Source: Oopsacas minuta
Taxonomy: Eukaryota > Porifera > Hexactinellida > Lyssacinosida > Leucopsacidae
Length of the DNA: 64,000 nt
Assembly: GCA_024704765.1 (NCBI GenBank)
Contig: JAKMXF010000308.1
Coordinates: forward strand, 124,001-188,000
Direction of reading: 5' to 3'
Shown here piece after piece: positions 25,470 to 35,963 of this stretch. The stretch's first letter is position 1. Every line of letters starts with the position of its first letter. Made by a program: the position numbers and the translations under genes. The notes below the pieces were generated by a model. That model had not been told where the DNA came from and did not search any database. It saw nothing but the letters and a program-made list of their open reading frames with translations.

Positions 25470-28400
25470 TCAGAAATATTGCTGAATAGAATCTCCTAAA
25501 ATATTCTCAATTGTAGAAATCACAACTTGACATTGCTGCTCGACTTCTACTGACTCATCTTCCAAGAGTTCTGCTAGATAAGGTACAGCATCTGGTAACA
25601 CCTGTAGTAAATCATCTCTGAGTTGTTTGAAAAGAGAATCAAGAGTGAGTAGAGATGCGAATCTTATTTTAGGTGACGAGCTCTTTGAAATGATCAGAAT
25701 TTCAATTGTGAGTTCCTTTCTCATTCCTTCATGTTCAGCTCTCAATGCAAACTGAGCTAGACAAGGTATCAGATAGTTTTCAACTCTATCTTGATACACT
25801 GTAACTCCTCCGACAATATTAGTTAGCTGAGAGGAGAGAGAATGTTTCAATAAATCAAAATATTCTCGTGTGAGAACATGTTCTTGATCAAACTTGAGAC
25901 AAGTCTCTACACACTTTAGTATTTGGTTTAGTAATGCACTAGTTTGATTGCTATCTTCTGGGATTATTTGATTCTCCGGTTCTGTATCAGAATGTGTTCT
26001 ATTCAACACCTCTACAACATTCTCTACAAAATATATCAAGTATATTGAAAATATAGATTTCAATTTGTTAGCTAATTTGTATGAAAGTAGATAGAAAGGG
26101 ATAAGTCTCTGTGTATGAGAATCTTCATTAGTAGCCCATTCCCTAAGTTGTAAGTAGAGCGGTTTGAAAACACGCTCTGATAATTTCAATACAAAGTTTA
26201 CATAAACATTACCACAGGCCTCCTCAACCTGTGAGATAGCATCTACGCTCTCTGTCGTGACATTATTTCTAAACTCTAACGTATGAATGAGAATTTCATT
26301 TAAAGCTTTATGTGAGGTAACCAATTCACACTTATCTACGTACAGAAGACTTTCTTCTAGAATAGAGAGTAGATTAGTGAGTTTATCATACTCCGTCTCT
26401 ATAGCTGGTATAAGAGTAATCACGTTACTGAGGAGAATTCTAAAAGGTACATGTTTTGCAATAGAGCATCTAACCGTATCAAGCAATACGATTAACTCTT
26501 CTCTCTCCATGATTGCAGTACTGTCGATAGAGAGAGAGATTAATTCAGGTAGATATGGATTGAGGAAGTTAGCCAGGTGAGATAGAATTTGTGCGAATAA
26601 TGAAAGACAGCCACTAGCAGATGTATCATTTGAAATATTATCAGAGATAGATGTATTGTATCTCTCTATCAAGTAAGGGACAAGACCAGGTAGGTTTGGT
26701 ACAAGTTTAATATTCAGTATAACAACTAATTCACACATAACCATCAGCTTATCTGCGATAATTTCAAACATTCCATCATCACAATCACTCTGTACAGATC
26801 TCATTAGTCTCTTCCCAAATTTACGGAATTTATCTAATGCATCTGGGCCTAAGACTTTTACAATTAACTTAAGAGAGTGTAGAGCTAGTTTCCTAGCAGA
26901 TACACTACTCAGTTGCTCACAGGACAATCTTATTAAGAGAGGAGAGAGATCTGATAGTTGAGTGTGAGAGCTGAGTTGATTTCTTTCAAACCAGCTAGTC
27001 ACTCTCTTGGATAGAACTTCTAGCATTTTATCAGTAGTAGAAGATTCAAATTGATCTGGTATCCTCTTGAATAACGTTACGAATTGTTCTATAGAAAGTA
27101 ATGCCATTGCGTTATCTAACAGTTGTATAAGGACTGTATTATGGCCTGAAATAGAATTCTTTTCGAAATAATGTAATCCAAATTCTATAATCTCACAAAT
27201 ATACTCATCTACTTCAATACCCCCACTTCTAGCGTATTCAACTTTCTTAACAAACAATTTGTTCTGAATGTAATTTGTCTCAAATTCTATTATCTGAGTA
27301 GAGAATTCTAGAATTTGCTTTTCAGAGAGATCTTGTAACATATTAGTGTTTTTGTTGTAATCTACAGATTTACTGGTTGATTTATTGAAGGATACAACTT
27401 TATCCAGGAATCTAGAGATCCCTAGTAATGTTGATAACTGTGTGTCTATATCAAAGTTAGCTAGTAGAGATTTAGCAAAAGAGGTTTTTGCCTTCGAGCT
27501 AGATTGATCGATACTATCCTTTAGTAGCAGTAGTATAACAAGCAAGTACATATATTGGGTAGCTCCTAATACAGTAGTTAGATGAGCGTAGAGGGCTAGA
27601 CGTCTGTGAGATGGTATGTGAGGAAATGCATCAACGAATACTTGCAGGACAGTACTGATGAGGCTGATGACTGGTTTATCCACACCCTCTACGTTAATGA
27701 GAGGCGGGACTAGAGTCTCAATAGCCTGGAGGATAACCTGGAAAGAGTACCCGTCATCATTCCGCACCATACTGCTACCCATGAATGTGAATATAGGCAT
27801 TATATTGTGTATAATACGATCTGGCATTAGCCTAGCGGCCTCTGATAGAAGGAAGTACCCTTGTACTTGCACGTGTACACTAACTGAACTCTGTATTGTA
27901 CGTATTATTTGAAGTACATCAAATTTAGATTCAAAAATGGATAGTTTTAAAGGTGAAACTTGCTTAGTAGCATTAGTCATGAGAGAGAATAACAAATTAT
28001 TGTTGTAGTCTAAAGAAATAGAATCGATAACATCAGACCATCTCTGTAAAACAGATAGAATCTGGAAGTAGAGAGGGATAGTATATTCTATGTTACGTAA
28101 CTGACACTTGAGTAATAATTCTAATATAGAAGATAGGATTTGATTTGATTCTTGAGGAGGTAGTGAATTGCCATTACAAATTGGTTCAGTTCTCTTCTTC
28201 TTCTTAGCAGGAGATGGAGTTAACTCTACGTCATTTCTATTTATTTCTATTTCAGCATTGTGTTTAAGAATATGAGCTATAAGCCCTGGATTTAATTGTA
28301 AATTACATATAACCTCTCTAGCGGTGACTTTAGTAGAATCTAGGTAGAGAGCAGTTTGATTGATAACTATATTGAATAATATCGATAAGAAAACTGCTTG

Positions 28401-31400
28401 AGTATTGGAAGGAAGAGAGTTAAAGAATTCAGGAGTGAATTTATGAATAAGTTTAGAATGGATATTGTGTAGGTCTGAGCTGAGTATGAGAGATATAACC
28501 TCTATTCCTTTGCTATCCTTGGTCAGCAGGGGTGCAATAGTAGGAGTACATATGTTTATTAGTTTATCTATTATCTCAGAGTGATAGTCTCCAAATGCTT
28601 CTCTACACTTCAAACATCTCTCTAATAGACTGCACAGAGCAATGTAAGTATGTTGTGAATCTATAGACTGCAGAAGAGCTAAGAATAGAGAGATTATATG
28701 ATTTGGAGTAGATGTGTTAACTAATTCCATAAGAATAGGATCTAATGGATAAGATTCTGTGAAGTGTGTCTGTCTAGTATTCCTTCTCTTCCCGGATTGG
28801 ACAGTACTAGACACTAGTATAGATAATACACGTGTAGTGAATTCTCTACTAGCTCGTATATCTATACTTCTGTCTAGAATACCAGCTATCATAGGTTGGT
28901 AGGAATTAGTAGAGTTACAACGCATAGAAGTGAGACACTGAAGAGACAAATGACGTATGTATCTATTCTCACTAACAAGCTGTGTCAATAGAGCTGGTAA
29001 TATAGGACAATTATTTGATAGTTTGTCTATATAAGCGAATGCTGGAGTCTCTTGTAAAGATCCAATGAAGCTAAGAAACATATGTAATGCGTATATCTTC
29101 ATTTGAGATGTAATATCTCTATGTGAATCAGATCCAGGTAGTGTGAGCATGTTAGCAATACAGGTAGATAGAAATGTACTATCATTCAAATGTATAGCTA
29201 ACAACTGCTGTAGAATTTGCTTATAAGCTAGTTGTAGCGAAGATATAGATAAGTCTAACTCTATCAAGAGAGTAGTTAGAGTGAAAACTATTCTCGTATA
29301 ATCAGAAATATCTGACAAGTCTTCTCTCCAGAAATAGGCAGAACAGAAATTTTCTGAATCCTCACTTCGAGTAACTATTGCTGACATTGTCCATAGTGAC
29401 AGACGACATATAGCATAACTCTTTACAAAACCAGAATTAGGATTACAAGTAGAATCAATTAGAATATTTTGTATTTTTGTGTTGATAAATTTTTCAGCGT
29501 TTCCATAGTCACCAGTTAAAATCTCAAAAAAGTATTTCGTCTCACTTAACAATTTAACAAAAGAGCTAGCTATTGTGTTAATGAATGGGGTATTAGAATA
29601 CTTGATGGCGTCGAGAGTTAGTCCTAGCAGTGACAGAGATATAACACAGTGTTGATTATTCTGTAGAGAATTAATGAGAAAGTCTATGAAACATTCAAAA
29701 CTAGATTTCTCCATTAATGTCATCCTCTCTGCGATTGTGTTGAGTAGAGATACATTGAAGGATAAGAGAAGTTTAACAGAAGTATTCTTATCAAAACTAA
29801 TAACTTTTCTCTTTACTATCAGCTCCTTAACACCATATAATACTGACTGGTGAGGAGAAGAAGTAAGCTCACTAATTATCTTAAGAACCTGTGTATTCAG
29901 TTTAATAGTAGGAGTTGTAAGGAACATTAGTTCAATCAACATTAGAGTTACTGCATATATTATGTGCGGAGCTGACACCATGAATTCGTCTGAAATAAGC
30001 AGACGGAGAGAAGCTAGCGCACACTCTCTCCAGGACTTAGAGTTTACGTGTTCTATCCCGGATATACACAGATTTAAAAGTATGTCTACTAATTGAAAGG
30101 GAGGAATAACGTCGAATAGATCAGTACCAATCTCTAACACAGCTAATACAACTTCAGCACTTTTATCTCTGATACGTTCTAACAGACAACTCTTAACAAA
30201 ATCTGTGTTAACAGATTCTGTATCCTGTGTAGACAACTGTTGTCCAATTCTAAGTACAGCTGCTCTACGAGTGTTACTAGTTGCGTGGTTGAGACTTAGA
30301 AATAGTTTGTTCTCACAGTCTATGCTATTACTAGTAAAGTTCCAATTCAAATATATAGCAATCAAGAAGTTTTGGAAATGATTTATCTTATCTTCTATCT
30401 CAGCAAATTCTAATTGCATTCTTTCTACAACCTCCTTAATAACGACAGGATACTTGTTAGCTAATAATCTCCCTATTTCTACCATAAATTCTCTATTAAT
30501 CTCTCCTATAGTAGAGTTCAAATACTTATCAGTTATAAGTATAAATATTTCATTGACTGCCCCTTTATCGAATTGTATATTCTCCAGTATGTATAATGCA
30601 TTTTTTCCCCCTCCACTTTCAGATTGAACTTCTATACAATGTTTCAACAAGCAAATAGATAGTTTCTCAGTCTTGTATTTGCTATCCAGGGTTGCTAGTA
30701 ATTCTAAACTCTCTGAATTATTACATAAACTCTTAAGACATTTTTGAGCTAGTTTAAAGTTAACTTGAGTTTCAGCTAACAGAGCTAGACAACCAAGAGA
30801 CTCTTTCGCTAAAGAACCATAAACTTTACAAACCATCTTAACCAGAGGATTACACAATTCAGAAGTCAGCACACAGCTAGTGCCTAGACAAGTTGCTACA
30901 ATTAAACCAGCTGCAAAGACGTCATCTATCTGAGACTTGAGTGCTTCAGTTAGAGAAGGTAGAATAGTTTGTAATAAATTCTCTCTCAGTAAGTGTTCAT
31001 GTGTTACCACCTGCACAATAGTACTGACGTAGAAGTTAACGCTGGTATGAGTATCACCATTAGAAGGAATAGAATTAATAAATAGCTGACAAATAAATTC
31101 TAAGAAACTAGGAGCAGAGATAGCGTGCTGTACTAGAGAGAGGGGAGATAGAGACATTTTAGATTTCTGTACTTGCTTCAGCCAGTGCCATTCTGATCGC
31201 TTGTCTGCTAGCGGTAACAACTGAAGTACACGTACGAATAAATTAGTGTTGTAGTATGGGAAAACGCATTCCAATAGTGCTGACATATTATAGTGATTAA
31301 CCTTGTGAATCGTTATTAGCCATTCAAATAATTTCTGAGCCGGTCTCAATGGAAAGTAAGGGGAAAGTCTTCTGAGCAGATCTTCTAATAGAACAGTTAG

Positions 31401-31667
31401 TTTGTCGTTCTCTTCAGTTGTTAGAAGGCCACGATCCCTGTCTATGTATGAAGCTTTGAATAATCGCTGAAACTCTGTAAAGGATGAATCTAGAGTTATG
31501 AGTTCCTCAAACCCGTTCTTAGCAAGGGCTAGGACGGTTTCTCGATCTACCAGTCGAGCTTGATTTCCCTCGAACAGATAGCTAGGCTGCCATTTAGAAT
31601 CGAGGTGTCTGGGAGTTACTAGGGCTGGACGGGAAATATCTCGCAGCTGATTGGAGAGAGATGTCAT
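25470..31667 (-). CDS. HEATR1: HEATR1/UTP10, U3 snoRNP small-subunit processome protein
   Basis: One uninterrupted frame of 2065 residues, close to the human protein (about 2144). HEATR1/UTP10 is a nucleolar scaffold of the t-UTP complex needed for rRNA transcription and 18S processing. The N-terminus MTSLSNQLRDI...LFEGNQARLVDRETVLALAK and LITLDSSFTEFQ matches the family start. The body is alpha-solenoid, Leu-rich HEAT-type repeats, with a short basic stretch (SPAKKKKRTEP, about 1160). The BP28CT region lies in the C-terminal third, and the last residues (RFASLLTLDSLFKQLRDD..., SVEVEQQCQVVI) form the conserved terminal HEAT repeat. A 6.2 kb intronless animal HEATR1 is unusual. Its ATG lies 4 bases after AAATTTAG, and the sarcoglycan stop is 146 bases upstream. 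Confidence 0.95.
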   Translation of the reverse strand: MTSLSNQLRDISRPALVTPRHLDSKWQPSYLFEGNQARLVDRETVLALAKNGFEELITLDSSFTEFQRLFKASYIDRDRGLLTTEENDKLTVLLEDLLRRLSPYFPLRPAQKLFEWLITIHKVNHYNMSALLECVFPYYNTNLFVRVLQLLPLADKRSEWHWLKQVQKSKMSLSPLSLVQHAISAPSFLEFICQLFINSIPSNGDTHTSVNFYVSTIVQVVTHEHLLRENLLQTILPSLTEALKSQIDDVFAAGLIVATCLGTSCVLTSELCNPLVKMVCKVYGSLAKESLGCLALLAETQVNFKLAQKCLKSLCNNSESLELLATLDSKYKTEKLSICLLKHCIEVQSESGGGKNALYILENIQFDKGAVNEIFILITDKYLNSTIGEINREFMVEIGRLLANKYPVVIKEVVERMQLEFAEIEDKINHFQNFLIAIYLNWNFTSNSIDCENKLFLSLNHATSNTRRAAVLRIGQQLSTQDTESVNTDFVKSCLLERIRDKSAEVVLAVLEIGTDLFDVIPPFQLVDILLNLCISGIEHVNSKSWRECALASLRLLISDEFMVSAPHIIYAVTLMLIELMFLTTPTIKLNTQVLKIISELTSSPHQSVLYGVKELIVKRKVISFDKNTSVKLLLSFNVSLLNTIAERMTLMEKSSFECFIDFLINSLQNNQHCVISLSLLGLTLDAIKYSNTPFINTIASSFVKLLSETKYFFEILTGDYGNAEKFINTKIQNILIDSTCNPNSGFVKSYAICRLSLWTMSAIVTRSEDSENFCSAYFWREDLSDISDYTRIVFTLTTLLIELDLSISSLQLAYKQILQQLLAIHLNDSTFLSTCIANMLTLPGSDSHRDITSQMKIYALHMFLSFIGSLQETPAFAYIDKLSNNCPILPALLTQLVSENRYIRHLSLQCLTSMRCNSTNSYQPMIAGILDRSIDIRASREFTTRVLSILVSSTVQSGKRRNTRQTHFTESYPLDPILMELVNTSTPNHIISLFLALLQSIDSQHTYIALCSLLERCLKCREAFGDYHSEIIDKLINICTPTIAPLLTKDSKGIEVISLILSSDLHNIHSKLIHKFTPEFFNSLPSNTQAVFLSILFNIVINQTALYLDSTKVTAREVICNLQLNPGLIAHILKHNAEIEINRNDVELTPSPAKKKKRTEPICNGNSLPPQESNQILSSILELLLKCQLRNIEYTIPLYFQILSVLQRWSDVIDSISLDYNNNLLFSLMTNATKQVSPLKLSIFESKFDVLQIIRTIQSSVSVHVQVQGYFLLSEAARLMPDRIIHNIMPIFTFMGSSMVRNDDGYSFQVILQAIETLVPPLINVEGVDKPVISLISTVLQVFVDAFPHIPSHRRLALYAHLTTVLGATQYMYLLVILLLLKDSIDQSSSKAKTSFAKSLLANFDIDTQLSTLLGISRFLDKVVSFNKSTSKSVDYNKNTNMLQDLSEKQILEFSTQIIEFETNYIQNKLFVKKVEYARSGGIEVDEYICEIIEFGLHYFEKNSISGHNTVLIQLLDNAMALLSIEQFVTLFKRIPDQFESSTTDKMLEVLSKRVTSWFERNQLSSHTQLSDLSPLLIRLSCEQLSSVSARKLALHSLKLIVKVLGPDALDKFRKFGKRLMRSVQSDCDDGMFEIIADKLMVMCELVVILNIKLVPNLPGLVPYLIERYNTSISDNISNDTSASGCLSLFAQILSHLANFLNPYLPELISLSIDSTAIMEREELIVLLDTVRCSIAKHVPFRILLSNVITLIPAIETEYDKLTNLLSILEESLLYVDKCELVTSHKALNEILIHTLEFRNNVTTESVDAISQVEEACGNVYVNFVLKLSERVFKPLYLQLREWATNEDSHTQRLIPFYLLSYKLANKLKSIFSIYLIYFVENVVEVLNRTHSDTEPENQIIPEDSNQTSALLNQILKCVETCLKFDQEHVLTREYFDLLKHSLSSQLTNIVGGVTVYQDRVENYLIPCLAQFALRAEHEGMRKELTIEILIISKSSSPKIRFASLLTLDSLFKQLRDDLLQVLPDAVPYLAELLEDESVEVEQQCQVVISTIENILGDSIQQYF

Positions 31668-31813
31668 CCTTCTAAATTTGCAGATAATACAAAAATAAAT
31701 TACATAGAAGAGTAAAAATAAAAGTGATTACACACTTGATGAAAAAATAAACACAAATAATATATTTATCATAAATAAATCGACTAAAAAATGCATAATG
31801 ATTGTGCTGAGTA

Positions 31814-32692
31814 TCAACATAGATCTCCAACAGGGCCACGAACCTCACAGCTGTAAGAACTGTGTCTGAGTAAGAATAGAGCTCCGTTCTTACAGGCACA
31901 TAGACGTAACTGTAATGAAGTGACGTCCTCTTGTTGTGTTAGTTCTTTGGCTGGAATAAGTAGATATTCGGAAGCAGTTATATTAATATTATTAGCTTTT
32001 AATGTTATTGTACCGTTAGGAGCTGAGAGAAGAGAGGATTGAGATAAGACAGAAGCACCTCGCCCTCCCTGTAGACTAGCAGTCCCTCCTCGTATCTTGA
32101 GAGTACCACCACTCTTTCTCACAATACTATCCGTCTCAAATCCTGAACTAGCTGACATTACTTCAGAATAGACTAATGAGTTTATCATAACAGAGTCAGA
32201 GAGTGAGATAATATCCTGATTAGATAAAGTAGTGTGTAAGATTAGGTCATTAGTAATATTGTGTGTGGCGATAAAATTGTTTGTCACAGATAGGACAGAA
32301 GTTCGAGACAGCACACCAGCTTGATCAGATATCAATTTACCAGCTCTCAGTTCAATATCAGATAGAGAAGATATAGATAGTGAAGGAGTAGCTCTAATAG
32401 GTCCGTCTACCAATACTCTATCAGCGAATAGAGAGGAATAGAATCTCAACACATTATTTGGTAAGAAAGAAAAGTGGGAAGATCCTTGTGAGTTCAGTCG
32501 AAGAGAGGAAGCAACAAGAATTAAAGTGATCAGGTTACCTACTACAATTAAGTACATGAAGAAGAGAATACAAATTCCCAAACAAATACGCTTTCCTCTA
32601 ACTCCATTCCGATCATACTTCTTCTCAGAAGTCTGAGTCTCCTCTTCTGTACTGAGGTTTGGATTGAGTAGGAATGTTTTTGTCAGTGACAT
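31814..32692 (-). CDS. SGCB: Sarcoglycan, most like the beta type
   Basis: The intronless frame encodes 292 residues. It is a type II membrane protein: a short cytoplasmic tail, one hydrophobic anchor (about 36-62, ICLGICILFFMYLIVVGNLI), then a large extracellular beta-rich domain with NxS/T sites. The C-terminus has the sarcoglycan cysteine pattern (LRLCACKNGALFL, then SSYSCEV and DLC). LTALK-like elements (GTITLKANNINITASEYLLIP) also match. In animals, sarcoglycans join dystroglycan and dystrophin at the cell surface. Length is near beta-sarcoglycan (about 318), but the beta versus gamma/delta choice is uncertain. The ATG lies 1 base after GATTAG. It is the probable first gene of the sarcoglycan-HEATR1-TMEM65-RANBP1 run. 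Confidence 0.8.
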   Translation of the reverse strand: MSLTKTFLLNPNLSTEEETQTSEKKYDRNGVRGKRICLGICILFFMYLIVVGNLITLILVASSLRLNSQGSSHFSFLPNNVLRFYSSLFADRVLVDGPIRATPSLSISSLSDIELRAGKLISDQAGVLSRTSVLSVTNNFIATHNITNDLILHTTLSNQDIISLSDSVMINSLVYSEVMSASSGFETDSIVRKSGGTLKIRGGTASLQGGRGASVLSQSSLLSAPNGTITLKANNINITASEYLLIPAKELTQQEDVTSLQLRLCACKNGALFLLRHSSYSCEVRGPVGDLC

Positions 32693-33317
32693 TCTAATCT
32701 AGAATATATTTGGTGTCCATAAATAATCGTTAAAAATAAATCTGTATATTGTTATTGTGAAATGTTCTATTAATCGGGCATAGTTTGTGGAGATACATAA
32801 TCCTCTATCGAGGGTTTCTCAAACTCTCATGGACTATATTCACACTTCGTACAAAATTGGTAAAATGAACCACCATACCAGTGACGTGTCCAGGATTTTT
32901 GATTTGGGGGGCCAGGGAGCGAGCGACCGAACTGAGATTGCCTATGATCAATTTAAGTATTAAAAATGGTTTGCTTAGATTTTGCCAAATTTCAAGTTTG
33001 TTTTCCTACCAATTCCTCAGTCTAGAGTCACTATTTACCAATACATTTATCATGAGATAGAACATTTCGTCACCTTTCCTCAGAGAGGTGATAAGTTTTC
33101 GCTTAGAAATTTAAATTCCACCTAAGTTGGACCAAGCTGCATACATATGCCAAATTCCAAGTTTGTAGCTGTTAACAATTCTTCAATCAACTTGAATAAA
33201 TCCACAAAAAAATCCGTCGAGATTTAATATATAAGATTCTCATTTACTTCAATAACTAATATATCTCATTCGAATCAAAATATATAATATAACTACAAGT
33301 ATTAATTAGTTAAATAA
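32693..33317. other. Intergenic gap with hAT-like end remnant
   Basis: About 620 bases between the NHL-protein stop and the sarcoglycan start. The sequence near 32880-32935 (cagtgacgtgtccaggattt, then a G-run and gcgagcgacc) resembles ends of hAT elements elsewhere in the window, but I see no matching second end. Otherwise nothing. Confidence 0.45.
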
Positions 33318-34175
33318 TTAGAAAATTTGAATAGAATTATTATTCCTTCTGCAGACACTGACAATCTGAGAAGATGAATTAATTCCTATCCCCATCGGAT
33401 ATTCAAACTTTCCTATATTATCGCCTCTGCTCCCGAATTTAATGTTCATTTTTCCAGTCCGTGTGAATACCCTAATCGAATTACTGCCTGAATCACTTAG
33501 AATTAAGTTTCCAGCATTATCAATCGTGAAACAATAAGGGTTAACAACGTCATTGAGCTGATTGAACGTACTCGATCCGTGGGTGATAATTCTTGCAATA
33601 AACTCTCCTGACATATTGAATATAGCGATACAAGGTGATCTCCAGTCTAATACGAATATCTCGTTGTTATATACTTTCACATCTTCTGTCTTAGAAAGCT
33701 TTCCAACTCCTATTCTTCTACAGAGAGGTAGGTCTGGGAATAAGTGTAGAACTTGGTGATTACCAGAATCACATAGAAATATGTCAGTATCTAAATAGGC
33801 AGTTAACCGAGTAGGGTTAGACAGTAGTACTCCAGGAAATATTTGGCAATTTTCTCCAACTCTTGTCACTATATCTCCATCAGTTGTTATGAACGCAATT
33901 GAATTGTTTGTGTGTTCTGTAACACATATAACTTCACCAATAAAGCACAGACCCCAAGGACAAAACAAGCTTCTAGAATTATCTGTAATAGAATAAAGAT
34001 AGTCTCCAGTAGTAGTGAACACTAGTATTGACATAATAAGTCCAGTCGCTACAAATATTCTATCTGTGAATGGACATATCGCTAATCCTTCCACATACAT
34101 AAAGTCAGCACAGTCCTTAGATAAGATATCCCGGTTTGTAATCCTATTGTAATTACGATTTATCAGAGTGTCCAT
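33318..34175 (-). CDS. NHL-repeat beta-propeller protein without RING
   Basis: The intronless frame of 285 residues is made almost entirely of NHL-type blades. Examples are MYVEGLAICPFTDRIFVATG, LFCPWGLCFIGEVICVTE, EDVKVYNNEIFVLDWRSPCI, VNPYCFTIDNAGNLILSDSG and FEYPMGIGINSSSQIVSV. About six blades are present, enough for a closed propeller. There is no RING, coiled coil or signal peptide. Blade wording (VLDWxSxCI, NxIRVF) is close to the RING-NHL protein at 19 kb, suggesting a shared origin with loss or never-gained RING. The ATG directly follows TTACCCAG, a strong acceptor-like site. Function unknown; probably binding of RNA or protein. Confidence 0.85.
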   Translation of the reverse strand: MDTLINRNYNRITNRDILSKDCADFMYVEGLAICPFTDRIFVATGLIMSILVFTTTGDYLYSITDNSRSLFCPWGLCFIGEVICVTEHTNNSIAFITTDGDIVTRVGENCQIFPGVLLSNPTRLTAYLDTDIFLCDSGNHQVLHLFPDLPLCRRIGVGKLSKTEDVKVYNNEIFVLDWRSPCIAIFNMSGEFIARIITHGSSTFNQLNDVVNPYCFTIDNAGNLILSDSGSNSIRVFTRTGKMNIKFGSRGDNIGKFEYPMGIGINSSSQIVSVCRRNNNSIQIF

Positions 34176-35963
34176 CTGGGTAATACTAATCTGTTCTAAT
34201 AATATTGTACATATTTGAAGAATATAAGTAAGATAATAAAAGTATAGGTAGAATTAGGGAAAATAGAAAATAGCTTATAATTATGCAAATTACTCAGAAA
34301 TATTCTCACCCCTTTTGAAATACGTACGAATATTAGACAGTACGTATAGTTAAAGCTAGTTATGCCAGTTGTTAATGGTCTTCAACCGGTGTGCCGCGGC
34401 ACACTCTTGTGAGGCCTAAACTAAGCAACAGAAAGCATTATTGCTTTCAAGTTGCTTGCATGTATAGTTTATGGATTTTGGATAAGAAAGTGCTAAAAGA
34501 ACTACTCCTATATATATTAACACAACAATCCATATTCAGTCAACTCCCGCCTATATCAAGTCTGAAATTGTATATGGTTCAAAGTAAGATAAATTATCGC
34601 ATCGGTTATATCGAACTCTGCTTGTATCGATAATTTTCACGGCCCTTGAGCAGCGAAACAACTGGTGTTGACTGTATGTATGTATTTGTAGTATAATTAT
34701 AGGAAATTTTAACATTGCAGTTTTAAGAAATTTGAATCCACCCTTGTTAGGTGTGCCTTGAAAGTGATAGATGAAATAAGCGTGTCACGGTATAAATGGT
34801 TGAGAAAAATGAATTAACCTAACAACCACAAATCAATTCAAAATTGAACAGTGACGTAACAAAATGAAAATATTGGGGGTTCGCATAAAATAGGGGGCAA
34901 TTGGATCTTTCAAAGTACCGCCTTTTGGTGTTGAAATTTTTACCGAATACTGCTGGGAAAATCTGTGATTTTATGACGTCAAAAAGGTAAGAAATCTCGT
35001 TTTTGGTGCGGAATTGGTTTAAAAGAAGTGGTAAAATTTTAGTGTTCCTTTTCGTTACGAACATTAACACATCAGCCGTAATCGGTTAAATCAAAAAGTA
35101 CGACCGAACGAGCATATTTTAGAGAGTCAAGTCTGAAGAGCTCAAGAAAATGTAGGGATTCTTTCTCTGTACCAGGGATTTGGCAGACAAGAGTTGAAAA
35201 ATCTTATCGATTTGTTCCTAGCAATTATTCAGGGTCGTAATGGTGCATTAAATGTGATCATATAAACCAACATTCCATGAACCACTATATCCCACATTCA
35301 TAATCCTAAATTCATGACCATTACGTGCAAATATAAATACACGAAATTACGAGCATTAATTATATTATTCCTGAGCCCAGGGCAAAACTGATACAAACTA
35401 TTTCCACATTCCATCTGTTCTTAAATAATGTTCTTTCAAATTCAATACGTATTACGAGCGAGCGTAGCGAGTGAGCGAAAATTTTAAGGTTCGACCACTC
35501 TAGAAAATGTTAAAAGGAAATATCCCAAATGCAGGGAATTCTAAAGACAAGCATGAATACTCAAATGGAGATTAAGATGTCATAAGAATAGTGGGGTAAG
35601 AATGAAAGGTTAACCTATAAGTAAGAATGTTTCATTTCCCAATTGGGGGCACTGCCCCACTGCCCCCCCAGGTCACACCACAGAAATAGAGGAATTTAGG
35701 TAAAGTTACGTTGAAGAAGAAACACTTAAATTCTCTACCCAGTATTTGTAAATATTTATAGCACATGAATAATTAATCTATTAGTCATCAGTCATGAAAC
35801 AAGTACGTACAAGAATAGCACACAAACTGAGCAAGACAAAGACTAACACTCAATTCACAAATGTGAAATAATAGAATCGTTGTTGAAGATGAGTAAGCCA
35901 AGATAATCTGAATCTAATCTAACTATAATTACAATAACTTAACAGATCACTGATGAGAGGACA
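34176..35963. other. Intergenic region with decayed hAT-like elements
   Basis: No gene is visible in 1.8 kb. Segment 34378-34803 has loosely inverted ends (ttcaaccggtgtgccgcgg and ...gtgtcacggtataaatggttgag). Segment 34835-35690 begins cagtgacgtaac and carries G-rich and C-rich ends plus gcgagcgtagcgagtgagcg at about 35456. Both look like old non-autonomous hAT-type elements, but I could not define target duplications. Confidence 0.45.

Noticed and set aside
34378-35690. Two complete hAT elements
   Set aside because: End similarity is loose and no 8-base target duplication was found, so I list them only as probable remnants.
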